Below, piece after piece: positions 1 to 7,801 of a stretch of DNA of 17,705 nucleotides. Below the pieces are notes generated by a model. That model worked only from the letters and a program-made list of their open reading frames with translations. It made no database searches and was not told where the DNA came from. Position 1 is the first letter of the stretch. Each line of letters opens with the position of its first letter. Both the position numbers and the translations under genes were made by a program. The DNA lies in contig CAMKPI010000015.1 in assembly GCA_946414625.1 (NCBI GenBank), positions 1 to 17,705 of the forward strand, in the 5' to 3' direction. The stretch comes from an uncultured Spirochaetaceae bacterium (lineage in GTDB: Bacteria > Spirochaetota > Spirochaetia > Sphaerochaetales > Sphaerochaetaceae).

Positions 1-78
1 CAGCCCCTACAGCGCGGCGACACTGCTCAAAGCAACGAACAGCCCCTACAGCGCGGCGACTCTGCTCAAAGCAACGAA
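1..78. repeat. Two tandem copies of a 39-base repeat
   Basis: The unit at 1-39 is repeated at 40-78 with a single A-to-T difference (base 22 against base 61). The array is cut by the left edge, so it may hold more copies outside the window. The unit length is a multiple of three, and plus-strand frame 1 stays open from base 1 to a TAG at 217-219. It would encode a repeated 13-residue unit (QPLQRGDTAQSNE) followed by a very basic tail. I do not call this a gene because the tail looks like translated repeat sequence. Confidence 0.85.
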
Positions 79-300
79 AGCGGCTTCTCCAATAAGGCTA
101 TGCGGAGAAATCGCGCGAGGAAAGTCAAAGGCTCAAGACACAGGGCAAGACACCGGGAACGGCTCCGCCTTCACGCCGCGCGGACGAATCGCAACGGCAA
201 GATATGGTTCAAAGCCTAGGAACAGAACTAACAGGATGAATCCGCTACTTGCGAATTATCGCGGAGGCAAGATACGGTTCAAAACGCCGGGAACGGCTCT
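79..300. repeat. Degenerate dispersed repeats at the hydrolase 3' end
   Basis: This stretch holds no supportable gene up to 279. Two motif types recur. GGCAAGATAYGGTTCAAA occurs near 196-213 and again near 265-282. ACCGGGAACGGCTCCG at 152-167 reappears as GCCGGGAACGGCTCT at 286-300. The right-hand copies cross the stop codon (279-281) and the last codons of the alpha/beta hydrolase gene, so part of the repeat is coding in one copy and intergenic in the other. I see no terminator hairpin with a T-run for the hydrolase gene here. Confidence 0.6.
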
Positions 301-1139
301 TTGAAAAACTTTAAAAGCCTATCCTTGTAGTCCGGAGCCGTGTCGAACGCCGCATGGCCGTAGCCTGTGTACATGTGATACTGAAAGACGGGGCGCACCG
401 GGGAGCCCACCACCCCACCCGAATTGTAAGCCGGGCGGTTTTGATACGCCCGAATCAGCTCGTCCGACGAATCCTTTCCAAGAACGGCGTCGTCGGAAGC
501 GCCCAAAAACAGCACAGGGCATTTGATCTTGTCAACGCGCGACAGGATGTCAAAGCCTTTTGTGCTTCCGGCAAGGGCGACAAACCTCTTGAAAAGATCC
601 TCCGTCACCTCTCGCCCCGCCTTTGCAAGAGCTTCTCGCTGTCCGGAGAAAGACTCCGGAGGATAAAGGAGGCTACCGAAATTAAGGTAAAGAGCCTCGC
701 CGTCGCCCCTCTCGGCAAGGCGTACCCAATTCTCAACAATCTTGTAATGTCCGGCTTCGATTCGAACACAAGTCGACCCCAAGGCGAGGCGGGAAACAAG
801 ACGCGGCTTCTCACAGGCGATGCACTGCGCCATCATCCCGCCATGTGAAGCGCCAAAAAGGCAAACGTCGGAGAGTCCGAGAGACTCCATCACGCGGGCT
901 GTGTCGCGCGCCATATCCTCTATTAAATATTTTTCCGGCAACCTCAGACGACGGTCGAAAACATAGACAGAAAAGTCGTTGTCAAAGACTTTGTACGCGT
1001 TCGCAACCATGTCGGCAGAATCAACCACGCTGTGGATTGACAGGCCTGGGAGGATCACCATGATCCGCTTTCCGCGCCCGAATTTGACATACCTCATCTC
1101 AAAGCCGCTCAAACGGGCTTCCTCAATCCGAACGGGCAT
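279..1139 (-). CDS. Alpha/beta hydrolase
   Basis: A 286-residue cytoplasmic protein with no signal peptide or membrane segment, so probably a serine esterase or lipase-like hydrolase of unknown substrate. The start is placed at 1139 rather than at the upstream ATG at 1214, because AGGAGG sits a few bases before this ATG and the homology-like sequence begins here. The family signature is the nucleophile elbow GASHGG with Ser98. Asp216 or Asp217 in GASDDAVLG is the likely acid, and His262 in GYGHAAFD the likely base. An oxyanion-hole-like LPGLS lies near residues 30-34, and a lid of about 60 residues separates elbow and acid. It lies 133 bases downstream of the flavoprotein gene on the same strand, so co-transcription is possible but not shown. 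The triad is complete, so I expect an active enzyme; the substrate cannot be read from sequence. Confidence 0.88.
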   Translation of the reverse strand: MPVRIEEARLSGFEMRYVKFGRGKRIMVILPGLSIHSVVDSADMVANAYKVFDNDFSVYVFDRRLRLPEKYLIEDMARDTARVMESLGLSDVCLFGASHGGMMAQCIACEKPRLVSRLALGSTCVRIEAGHYKIVENWVRLAERGDGEALYLNFGSLLYPPESFSGQREALAKAGREVTEDLFKRFVALAGSTKGFDILSRVDKIKCPVLFLGASDDAVLGKDSSDELIRAYQNRPAYNSGGVVGSPVRPVFQYHMYTGYGHAAFDTAPDYKDRLLKFFKEPFPAF

Positions 1140-1272
1140 GGCGCCTCCTTTTTTCTTCCGGAACCACCCGGGCGCGCGGAAGCCCCCGGGCCACCAGGTT
1201 GCCAATCCCGGCACCCGGTTCCGCCCAAGGCCTTCCGAGCGCCGCTATCGACAGCCCCAGGGGAAATGTGAA
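1140..1272 (-). other. GC-rich structured spacer between flavoprotein and hydrolase genes
   Basis: The spacer contains an inverted repeat CGGAACC (1159-1165) and GGTTCCG (1217-1223), with two CCCGGG palindromes between the arms, so an RNA crossing it would fold strongly. The right part of the hydrolase ribosome-binding site (AGGAGG on the minus strand) is at its left end. No T-run follows any stem in the minus direction, so I do not call a terminator. Confidence 0.4.
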
Positions 1273-1785
1273 TCAAAGTTCCTTTGCGAATTTTGTGATC
1301 TCGGAGAGCTTACGCTCGTTCCCGTTGTCTGCGTCCGTGAAAATGTAGATCCCCATGTCCTCCATACCCATATACGCAGTTGCGTCCTTGTATGTGGCAA
1401 TCGCTCCGCTATGAACGTTCGGAGAATATGAATTGAGCAAGAGTGCCGCCTTCTTCGCATTAACCGGTTTGCCAATGCAATACACTCTCTGCATTGCGGC
1501 ATACATTTGAGCCGTCATTGCAAAATAGTAGATCGGAGAAGCGTATACAATCATATCCGCCTCTCTGTAAGCCGGCATAATTTTTTCCAAATCGTCCTTC
1601 TGAACGCAGGCGCCCTGTCCCTTGCCGTGGCAGTATTCGCAGCCAAGACAACCCGCAATCTTCATCCGTCCAACCTGATAAATCTCAACCTCATGCCCCG
1701 CTTCACGCGCACCGGCAACAAACGCATCCACCATTGCGCTGGTATTCATCTTCCTGGGGCTACCGTTGAAAACAGCAATCTTCAT
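1273..1785 (-). CDS. Flavodoxin-like reductase, iron-sulfur flavoprotein type
   Basis: A 170-residue protein of the NADPH-dependent FMN reductase/flavodoxin-like superfamily, expected to bind FMN and shuttle electrons in the cytoplasm. The N-terminal phosphate-binding loop is FNGSPRKMNTSAM (residues 6-18), and SPIYYFAMTAQM near 83-94 matches the second flavin-contact loop. Residues 46-60 hold four cysteines spaced C-x2-C-x2-C-x7-C. This resembles the compact cluster motif of archaeal and bacterial iron-sulfur flavoproteins (Isf), so a 4Fe-4S cluster is plausible but inferred. The length is slightly below the usual 180-200 residues. AAGGAG lies a few bases before the ATG, and an extended -10 promoter is 40 bases upstream, so the gene is probably expressed independently of the efflux operon. 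The electron donor and acceptor are unknown. Confidence 0.85.
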   Translation of the reverse strand: MKIAVFNGSPRKMNTSAMVDAFVAGAREAGHEVEIYQVGRMKIAGCLGCEYCHGKGQGACVQKDDLEKIMPAYREADMIVYASPIYYFAMTAQMYAAMQRVYCIGKPVNAKKAALLLNSYSPNVHSGAIATYKDATAYMGMEDMGIYIFTDADNGNERKLSEITKFAKEL

Positions 1786-1824
1786 AATCTCTCCTTTTGC
1801 GGGATTCTCCGCATTCTCACGCCC

Positions 1825-1833
1825 ATCATATCA
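1825..1833 (-). promoter_or_regulatory. Extended -10 promoter for the flavoprotein gene
   Basis: On the minus strand the sequence reads TGATATGAT: an extended TG, one base, then TATGAT, five of six matches to TATAAT. No good -35 is visible, which fits an extended -10 promoter. A start site near 1817 would give a leader of about 30 bases containing the AAGGAG ribosome-binding site. Confidence 0.5.
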
Positions 1834-1834
1834 C

Positions 1835-1867
1835 AAAAAAGCCGGGCATGCCACAACGCGAACCCAG
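1835..1867 (-). terminator. Possible intrinsic terminator of the efflux operon
   Basis: Reading the minus strand, CTGGG (1867-1863) can pair with CCCGG (1846-1842), one pair being G-U. A run of six T (1840-1835) follows. The stem is short and the loop about 16 bases, so this is a weak candidate. Its position about 70 bases past the RND stop codon and just ahead of the next promoter is right. Confidence 0.4.
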
Positions 1868-1935
1868 AGCGAGAGCAAGAAAAAGCGTCCTGCAACATGC
1901 TTTGCGATCCAAATCCAACAGTCAGAAGCCGCGAA

Positions 1936-4900
1936 TCACACAAAAGCGCCCTCACGTACCATGCGGTCATACTCCGAGATCTGATTCGCCCTGCTTTCAG
2001 GATCATAGAAATACTTCTCCTTGCGCTTGTTGAAAATCGAATACAGCACAGGAGAAAGGAGAAGCGTCAGGAATGCACCGGTGACCATTCCCCCAACGAA
2101 GGTTATGGCGATAGGCTGCATCATTTCCGCGCCGGAGCCCGGGAAAAAAGCCATCGGAACCATGCCGAACACGGTGGTAAGCGTCGTCATGAGAATCGGG
2201 CGGAGGCGCTGGCGTGCCACAATCTGGCAAGCTTCGAAAATCGGAGTCTTGCGGGACACCTCGTAGTTGATTGCGTCCACAAGGACAATCCCGTTGTTCA
2301 CGACAACCCCGATAAGGCTTATGATTCCGACAATCGAGAAGAAGCTGAAATCCTGGTTCATGACAAGGTGTATGAACACAACCCCGATGAGAAGCATCGG
2401 AATGGTGGCGAACACGATAAACGGGTCGGTGAGGCTCTCGAACTGCGCCGCCATCACCGCATAGACGAGAACCAGCGCTATCAGAACGATTGCGATGAAA
2501 GTCGGGGTCTCTTCCTTGAACGTGCTCATCTCACCGCTTTGGACAATCGACACGCCGTCCGGAAGAACCAGATGCTCTTCAAGAGCCGCGTCCACCTGCG
2601 CCTGTATCAAATTTGAGGATACCCCATCGCGGGCACTCGCCGTGACATGGTTCACACGAACCTTGTTCTCGCGCCGAATTGTCCTTGCTGCCGTGCCGCT
2701 CTCGAATGTGACAAAACTGTCCAGGCGCACAAGCCCTCCCTTTGACTGAACTAAAAGCGATCCCACATCATCAAGAGACGATATCGAATCCTCCTCGAAT
2801 TCAACGTAGAGGCTGTATGTTGTGGTATCGCTGAAAGTGTTGAGCGTGGTGGACTTGATGCCGGAAAGAGCGTTCTGCACCGTGGAAAGCACCGTGGAAG
2901 CACTGATTCCAAGCCGGCTCGCAATCTCGTGATCCACAACCATCGTATATTTCGGCGCGCCGTTGGAAATGTCCGAGGAAATGTTGTACGCGTCGGGAAC
3001 ATAACTCGCAATTACCGCCGATATCTGATCCGAAGCGGCAAGTGCGCTCGCGCTGTCGTTGGAATGGATCTCGACATCAATCGCGCTGGAGCTTCCGAAA
3101 CCACGCCCGGAGGAATACGACCATGTGGCGCGTGGGTTCCCGACCAGGAGCGGAGAGACAAGGCTCTTCACCTCGCTTGCGGAATATTTCTGCTCTGTGA
3201 TGTCCGGAAGATTTATCACAAGGGACCCGCTGGAAGAGGACACCCGCGCCGAAATGCTCTCATAAGAGTCTTTCGGGAGTGTGTTCTCAATGAGCTCCTC
3301 CACCCGGAAAACTTCATGAGATATCACATCCCGGGTGATTCCGTTCGGCATTGTCAGGGAAAGCGTGACAGAATCATCGGTAGACGACCCTGGAGCGAGA
3401 GACATACCGATATTCCCGAGAAATCCCAGACTGAAAACGAGGAGACAAACCAGAAGAAGAATGAAGAGGAGGCGGTGACGCAGAAAATATTTCAGCATCC
3501 TTGAGTAAAAATCCTCCATCCACGTCTCAGCGTCCGCCATGGCGCGATCCAGGACTCTGAGGGGCTTCCACCGAATCGGCTTCTGGATCCTCGTGTCCAC
3601 TCGCATCACGCCGAAAAGCGCCGGGACAAGGATCACAGCCACAAACAGCGAAGCCACAAGGGAGATGCAGATTGTGTAAATCAGATCCTGGAAGAGCATC
3701 CCCATCATTCCGAGGTCACTCTTATAGATTATCACAGGGATGAAAACGCAGATTGTGGTGGCGGTCGAAGCAAAAATCGCGCCCCACATCCGTTTGCTTC
3801 CGAGAATTGCCGCCACTGCAGGCTTATATCCTTTCTCGCGGTACTGATACGAATTCTCCAATATGCAGATTGACGCGTCGACAATCATTCCGATGCCCAG
3901 TATCAGGCCGCTCATGGAGATGCTGTTCACTGTGATCTTTGCGATGGACATTATCATCAGCGTGACAAGTATGCTTATCGGCATGGAAAGTGCGATGATG
4001 AACGTGGTCTTGAAGCCGCGAAGGAAGATGAAAATCACCAGAGCGGCAAGAATCACACCGAGGATTGCGCTGTTATACACCTCGTGAATCGTGCTGCTTA
4101 TCATCTGCGTGTTGTCCCGCTGAACCATGAGATGCACCCCGGAGGGCAGCTCGGAATTGATGCTGTCCAGATTCGCGATGACAGAAGCCGCAACAGTGCT
4201 TGCGTTGGCGTCCGCATTGTTTGTCACGGAAAGAGAGACCACCGCCTCTCCGTCTATATAGCTCATCGATCCGCTGTTCGAGGACTCCACCTGAACGGTC
4301 GCAACATCCGAGACGCGAATCTCGACTCCGTTGATAGTGGTGATAACCGTGTCGCGGATCTCGTCCAGTGTTCGGAAACGCTCGTCCATGGTGAAACTGT
4401 ATGTGTAGTCTCCCATGTCGATGCTTCCGGCGGATCCCTGCCTGTTGCGAGAGGAGAGCGCGGAGGAGACGCTGGAAAGAGAAAGATTCAACGCGGCAAG
4501 CCGGGACGCGTCCACACGCACCATGTACTTGGAGCTGTCCCTGCCGCGCACAGTGACGCCGCCCACCCCGTCGAGGCGGAGAATCAAGCCGCTGGCGGTG
4601 TCCTCGGCGATTGTCTTCAGGTCGTCCTGCGAATACGGACCGGTGATTATGAGAGTGAGTATCTCGCTCGACGCCGAGCTCTGATCGAAGCGGAACATCG
4701 TGGGACTGTCCGCCCAGTCCGGCAGGGAGCGGCCTATCGACGAGAGCCTGTTGCTCACGGTGTCCGCCGCGTCGTCCAGGTTCGTCCTGTACGAGAACTC
4801 CAGCATGGCGCGGCAGGAGCCCTCCTGGCTGGTGGTGGTGATGTTCTCCAGCCCCTCCACCGAGCCCAGCTGATTTTCCAACACCTTTGCCACCTGCATC

Positions 4901-5079
4901 TCTATCTCCTCAGGTCCAGCGTCATCGCACGAAACGGAGACCATGAGAAAAGGCATGCTCACAGAGGGATAGAGCGAGATGTCCAGCTTCGGAATGAAAA
5001 TCAGAGCCACAACGGCGACTAGGACAAAAACCATCGTGACAAGAACCGGCCGCCTTACTGAAAGCTCGGAAATGCTCAT
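1936..5079 (-). CDS. RND efflux transporter, HAE1/AcrB-type inner-membrane pump
   Basis: A full-length 1047-residue RND permease, the proton-driven pump of a tripartite exporter. Membrane segment 1 is at about residues 11-30, followed by a periplasmic porter/docking region. A block of membrane helices spans about 336-560, then a second periplasmic region and the final helices from about 850. The helix-4 relay reads GMIVDASICILEN, with Asp401 kept and the second AcrB aspartate replaced by Ala402. In helix 10, VVVNNGIVLVD has Asn928 where AcrB has Lys940. Such single-aspartate relays are known in Gram-positive and spirochaete-type RND pumps. The ATG overlaps the adaptor stop codon as ATGA, indicating translational coupling. 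Substrates (drugs, lipids or detergents) cannot be read from sequence. It is intact and the last gene of the operon. Confidence 0.95.
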   Translation of the reverse strand: MSISELSVRRPVLVTMVFVLVAVVALIFIPKLDISLYPSVSMPFLMVSVSCDDAGPEEIEMQVAKVLENQLGSVEGLENITTTSQEGSCRAMLEFSYRTNLDDAADTVSNRLSSIGRSLPDWADSPTMFRFDQSSASSEILTLIITGPYSQDDLKTIAEDTASGLILRLDGVGGVTVRGRDSSKYMVRVDASRLAALNLSLSSVSSALSSRNRQGSAGSIDMGDYTYSFTMDERFRTLDEIRDTVITTINGVEIRVSDVATVQVESSNSGSMSYIDGEAVVSLSVTNNADANASTVAASVIANLDSINSELPSGVHLMVQRDNTQMISSTIHEVYNSAILGVILAALVIFIFLRGFKTTFIIALSMPISILVTLMIMSIAKITVNSISMSGLILGIGMIVDASICILENSYQYREKGYKPAVAAILGSKRMWGAIFASTATTICVFIPVIIYKSDLGMMGMLFQDLIYTICISLVASLFVAVILVPALFGVMRVDTRIQKPIRWKPLRVLDRAMADAETWMEDFYSRMLKYFLRHRLLFILLLVCLLVFSLGFLGNIGMSLAPGSSTDDSVTLSLTMPNGITRDVISHEVFRVEELIENTLPKDSYESISARVSSSSGSLVINLPDITEQKYSASEVKSLVSPLLVGNPRATWSYSSGRGFGSSSAIDVEIHSNDSASALAASDQISAVIASYVPDAYNISSDISNGAPKYTMVVDHEIASRLGISASTVLSTVQNALSGIKSTTLNTFSDTTTYSLYVEFEEDSISSLDDVGSLLVQSKGGLVRLDSFVTFESGTAARTIRRENKVRVNHVTASARDGVSSNLIQAQVDAALEEHLVLPDGVSIVQSGEMSTFKEETPTFIAIVLIALVLVYAVMAAQFESLTDPFIVFATIPMLLIGVVFIHLVMNQDFSFFSIVGIISLIGVVVNNGIVLVDAINYEVSRKTPIFEACQIVARQRLRPILMTTLTTVFGMVPMAFFPGSGAEMMQPIAITFVGGMVTGAFLTLLLSPVLYSIFNKRKEKYFYDPESRANQISEYDRMVREGAFV

Positions 5080-6224
5080 CTCGCAGCCTCCTCTCCGGCA
5101 GATCCTGCCGGATTTCCGCGCTGTCCGGATTGTCCGGACAGCGCGGAATCGTCCGTCCCTCTGACTGAGCCTGCCTCGGAACGGCGGGAATCAGACCGCG
5201 AATCCGGGAGAGCCTCCACGCCCGCGCCCTCTGAGCCGGAATCCGAATCCTCCGCCGAGCCGGAACCTATTATAATATTCACCGCGGTGCCGTCGGTGAC
5301 TGTGCCGGCAACAATCACGAGATCCCCGTCGGAAAGCCCTTCCTTTACCACGGTGACCGAGTCGTTGTACGAGCCTGTCAGAACATTCACACGGACGGCA
5401 CGCCCGGAGCGCACCACATACAAGGTTCTGTTGTTAAGATATGTCGAAAGCGCTTCTGTCGGCACTGTGAACACATCCTCCTGCTTGTCCACGACAAGCA
5501 GAGCTCGGACGAACATCCCCGCCATCAGGCGGCTGTCCGGCGTCTCCACCTCCACCTCTGTCTCAACGGTGCGCGTTCCCGTGGACACCTCACTTCCGAT
5601 ATACGAAACAATTCCTGAATACCTCTCTTCAGGCCAGGCGGCTGTGGAAAAGTACACTTCGCTACCCAAATGCAGGCTGGACAAGTACTTCTCCGGCACG
5701 TTCAGCTTCAGCACCAGCTCTGACGGATTGGAAATGGTGATCACAGCGGTGTTTGCCGACACGGAAAGCCCCACATACGCATCGACTTTCTGCACCGTTC
5801 CGCTCACCGTGGCGACAATATCCTTTATCTTATACTCCGCTCCCGGTGTGGACGGATCGGCCTTTGCCACAACCTGCCCCACACGGACATATTCCCCGCG
5901 TTTCACAAGAATTTCGGTGATCTTTCCCGTTGTGTCCGCGATGACGCTACGAGCGGAATCCCTGTAGGAGAGTTCTCCGTTCACGCTGATGGTCTTGACA
6001 AAGGTGCTCCTCTGTGCCGCTCGCGCCTCCACATTTATCACGGCGGAAGCCCCTGAGGCACCTGCGCGGCGTCCTCCGGCGCCTCCTGCGGGACCCGCAT
6101 TCGAGGAGCCTCCGAACAGAGCTCCCAGCCCCACTGTGTTCTGAAGCACAACCAGCGCAACCATCAGGACAACCAGGACGCTGAGGATTATTGTGACCAG
6201 TTTTTCGATGCCAATTTTTTTCAT
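5076..6224 (-). CDS. RND periplasmic adaptor lacking the helical hairpin (BesA-like)
   Basis: A 382-residue membrane fusion protein linking the RND pump to the outer-membrane channel. It has one N-terminal membrane anchor (about residues 9-28) and no lipobox, then a Gly/Ala/Ser-rich linker (35-60). The split lipoyl half-motifs are at about 93-120 and 133-165, followed by beta-barrel (about 168-245) and membrane-proximal (about 246-320) domains. Only some 12 residues separate the lipoyl halves, where most adaptors insert a long coiled-coil hairpin that touches TolC. Borrelia BesA is remembered as similarly hairpinless. After residue 320 comes a Ser/Gly/Asp/Arg-rich tail of about 60 residues unlike anything usual in the family. 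Its TGA overlaps the pump's ATG. A purine-rich AGGTGAAAAGG lies just upstream of the start. The family call is secure; the functional effect of the missing hairpin is inference. Confidence 0.93.
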   Translation of the reverse strand: MKKIGIEKLVTIILSVLVVLMVALVVLQNTVGLGALFGGSSNAGPAGGAGGRRAGASGASAVINVEARAAQRSTFVKTISVNGELSYRDSARSVIADTTGKITEILVKRGEYVRVGQVVAKADPSTPGAEYKIKDIVATVSGTVQKVDAYVGLSVSANTAVITISNPSELVLKLNVPEKYLSSLHLGSEVYFSTAAWPEERYSGIVSYIGSEVSTGTRTVETEVEVETPDSRLMAGMFVRALLVVDKQEDVFTVPTEALSTYLNNRTLYVVRSGRAVRVNVLTGSYNDSVTVVKEGLSDGDLVIVAGTVTDGTAVNIIIGSGSAEDSDSGSEGAGVEALPDSRSDSRRSEAGSVRGTDDSALSGQSGQRGNPAGSAGEEAAR

Positions 6225-6387
6225 GATTACAACCTTTTCACCTGTTTATATCTTAACTTTTATTATTTTATTTACCTTGACGAAACCGGAACAATCGAAG
6301 TCACGGGCGGACTCAATGGCGACGCAGACCCGAATTCGCCGAGAGTTTGGACGCCGCCCGCCACAGCTTCTTCTCATCTGTTTATAA
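6225..6387 (-). promoter_or_regulatory. Spacer before the adaptor gene with a possible weak internal promoter
   Basis: This 163-base gap between the outer-membrane factor and adaptor genes holds no gene. On the minus strand TAAAAT (6270-6265, five of six matches to a -10) lies 18 bases after TTGTTC (6294-6289, only TTG matching a -35). A start here would give the adaptor and pump a second promoter. The stretch nearest the adaptor is AT-rich, unlike the coding flanks. I see no strong terminator stem, so read-through from the upstream gene is expected. Confidence 0.3.
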
Positions 6388-7698
6388 CTACTTCGACAGC
6401 TCGTCCAGCACATATTCAACACGGAGCTCGAGAAGAGAAGAGAACCTGCAAAGCGTGGATACAATGGATGCGTCGTTTGTAGTGATGTTTCTTCGCGCAG
6501 TGTCGTATGACGTGCGGGCGGTGTTCAAGTCGTTGTACGAAAGATACCCTTTCTCGTAGGCATCGAGCGTTGCGTCGTAGTTCTCCCTGGCAAGAGAGAG
6601 GTGCGTCGAAAGGTTCTCACGCCGCATCACATAGCTCTCCAGGGTGTTGAGGCAACTCCGGAGGCTGTCCCGGAGGGTGTCGCGCGCGCTGTCAAGAGAG
6701 ATCTTCGCGTTGTCCACAGTTATATCGGAATTCTTCACCGCCGCAGCGCTGCTGGTCCATGGGAGGTAGCTGTCCAGAGGAATCGTGACGGTAGCGGTGG
6801 CAAAGAAATCCAACGACTGATCAAAGCTTCTGTCCTGCATTTTCACGGCGCCGTAGGTCAGGTTGGAATTCACGGAGAGGCTTGGCATCCGATTCTCAAC
6901 GAGAGTATTCTTCCGGTTCAGCTCCTGAAGCTCAAGCGTGGCCTCTGCCTGTCTCACAGACGAAACGCGGGGAAGGTTCTCCTCGAAAAGCGCGTCGAGC
7001 CTTTCCCAGTCAAGAGACTCGAGAGAAGGCATAGTCGGCAGGTCAAAATCTCCCTCCAGCCCGGTAAGGATCCTGAAATCCACCAGCGCGTTCTCAAAGT
7101 TGTTCCTTGCGGTTTCAAGACTTATCTCGCTGTCGTTGTATGTTATCTCCGCCTGCAGCAGCGACAGGCGCGTAGCCCGGGACCCCTCGTACATCGCGTT
7201 CGTCCGCTCATATGTGAACCTTGCGGTCTTGAGGGCATCCTCCGCATCGAGAAGTTTTGCCTTCAAAGAGATGAGATTATAATACGCTGTGCTCACATCG
7301 GAATAGATCGTGTTCACCGCTCTTTCCAGCGCGATCTCGGATATCAGCGTCGAAATTGCGCCGGTTGACTTCACCAGAAGGTTGTTGGAGCCGAATTTCC
7401 ACGTGAGACCTGCGGAAAAGTGTATTGTGGGATACTTCAAATCATCCCCGGGGTTGTGCAAGAGATCGGCCGACTCGTTCACGCTTCCAGAGGCGGACAA
7501 GGTGGGCAGGTAGCTCTTCACGAGAGAATTGTTCTCCTCCCGCCTGAGGTTGTTCTGAGCCGTTTTCACAGTATAACTCTTTGCTATCGCTGAATTTACC
7601 GCCTCATCAAGAGACAAGACGGCAAGAGAAGAGACCGATGCGAGCGGAATGAGCAGGATACATATCAAAACGACCAGAAAACGTTTTTTTGTAAACAT
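6388..7698 (-). CDS. TolC-family outer-membrane efflux protein
   Basis: A 436-residue outer-membrane factor that forms the exit duct for the adjacent pump. A basic N-terminus and hydrophobic core (residues 1-25) form a signal peptide with likely cleavage after SSLA near residue 26. The mature part opens with LSLDEAVNSAIAKSYTVKTA, the classic start of the OEP domain. Two related long-helix halves follow; the second includes DNAKISLDSARDTLRDSLRS, and an equivalent helix occurs in the first half. The length is normal for TolC homologues. No Shine-Dalgarno is seen before the ATG (CCTCCAT precedes it), so initiation may be weak or leaderless-like. It is first in a probable three-gene operon, 163 bases ahead of the adaptor. 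No regulator gene is next to it. Confidence 0.92.
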   Translation of the reverse strand: MFTKKRFLVVLICILLIPLASVSSLAVLSLDEAVNSAIAKSYTVKTAQNNLRREENNSLVKSYLPTLSASGSVNESADLLHNPGDDLKYPTIHFSAGLTWKFGSNNLLVKSTGAISTLISEIALERAVNTIYSDVSTAYYNLISLKAKLLDAEDALKTARFTYERTNAMYEGSRATRLSLLQAEITYNDSEISLETARNNFENALVDFRILTGLEGDFDLPTMPSLESLDWERLDALFEENLPRVSSVRQAEATLELQELNRKNTLVENRMPSLSVNSNLTYGAVKMQDRSFDQSLDFFATATVTIPLDSYLPWTSSAAAVKNSDITVDNAKISLDSARDTLRDSLRSCLNTLESYVMRRENLSTHLSLARENYDATLDAYEKGYLSYNDLNTARTSYDTARRNITTNDASIVSTLCRFSSLLELRVEYVLDELSK

Positions 7699-7726
7699 AT
7701 GGAGGTTTTACAGGCAATTATTTTTA

Positions 7727-7754
7727 TTTACAATGCGGCTCCACACTTCTTCAA
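7727..7754 (-). promoter_or_regulatory. Candidate promoter of the efflux operon
   Basis: On the minus strand TTGAAG (7754-7749) and TGTAAA (7732-7727) are separated by 16 bases, resembling a sigma-70 promoter about 30 bases before the outer-membrane factor ATG. A run of nine T on the minus strand (A at 7753-7761) overlaps and abuts the -35 and could act as an UP element. The -10 matches only four of six bases. Confidence 0.35.
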
Positions 7755-7801
7755 AAAAAAACATAATTCGTTGCGGACAATGGATTTCACTAAAGGGACA
7801 A

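Noticed and set aside
1..78. A CRISPR array
   Set aside because: The two 39-base copies are directly adjacent with no spacers, and no cas genes are in the window.
1507..2616. A 369-codon plus-strand open frame
   Set aside because: Antisense to the flavoprotein and RND genes, with a product rich in His, Arg and Asn and no recognisable domain.
4084..5022. A 312-codon plus-strand open frame
   Set aside because: Mirror of the RND pump's conserved N-terminal half; no ribosome-binding site or motif.
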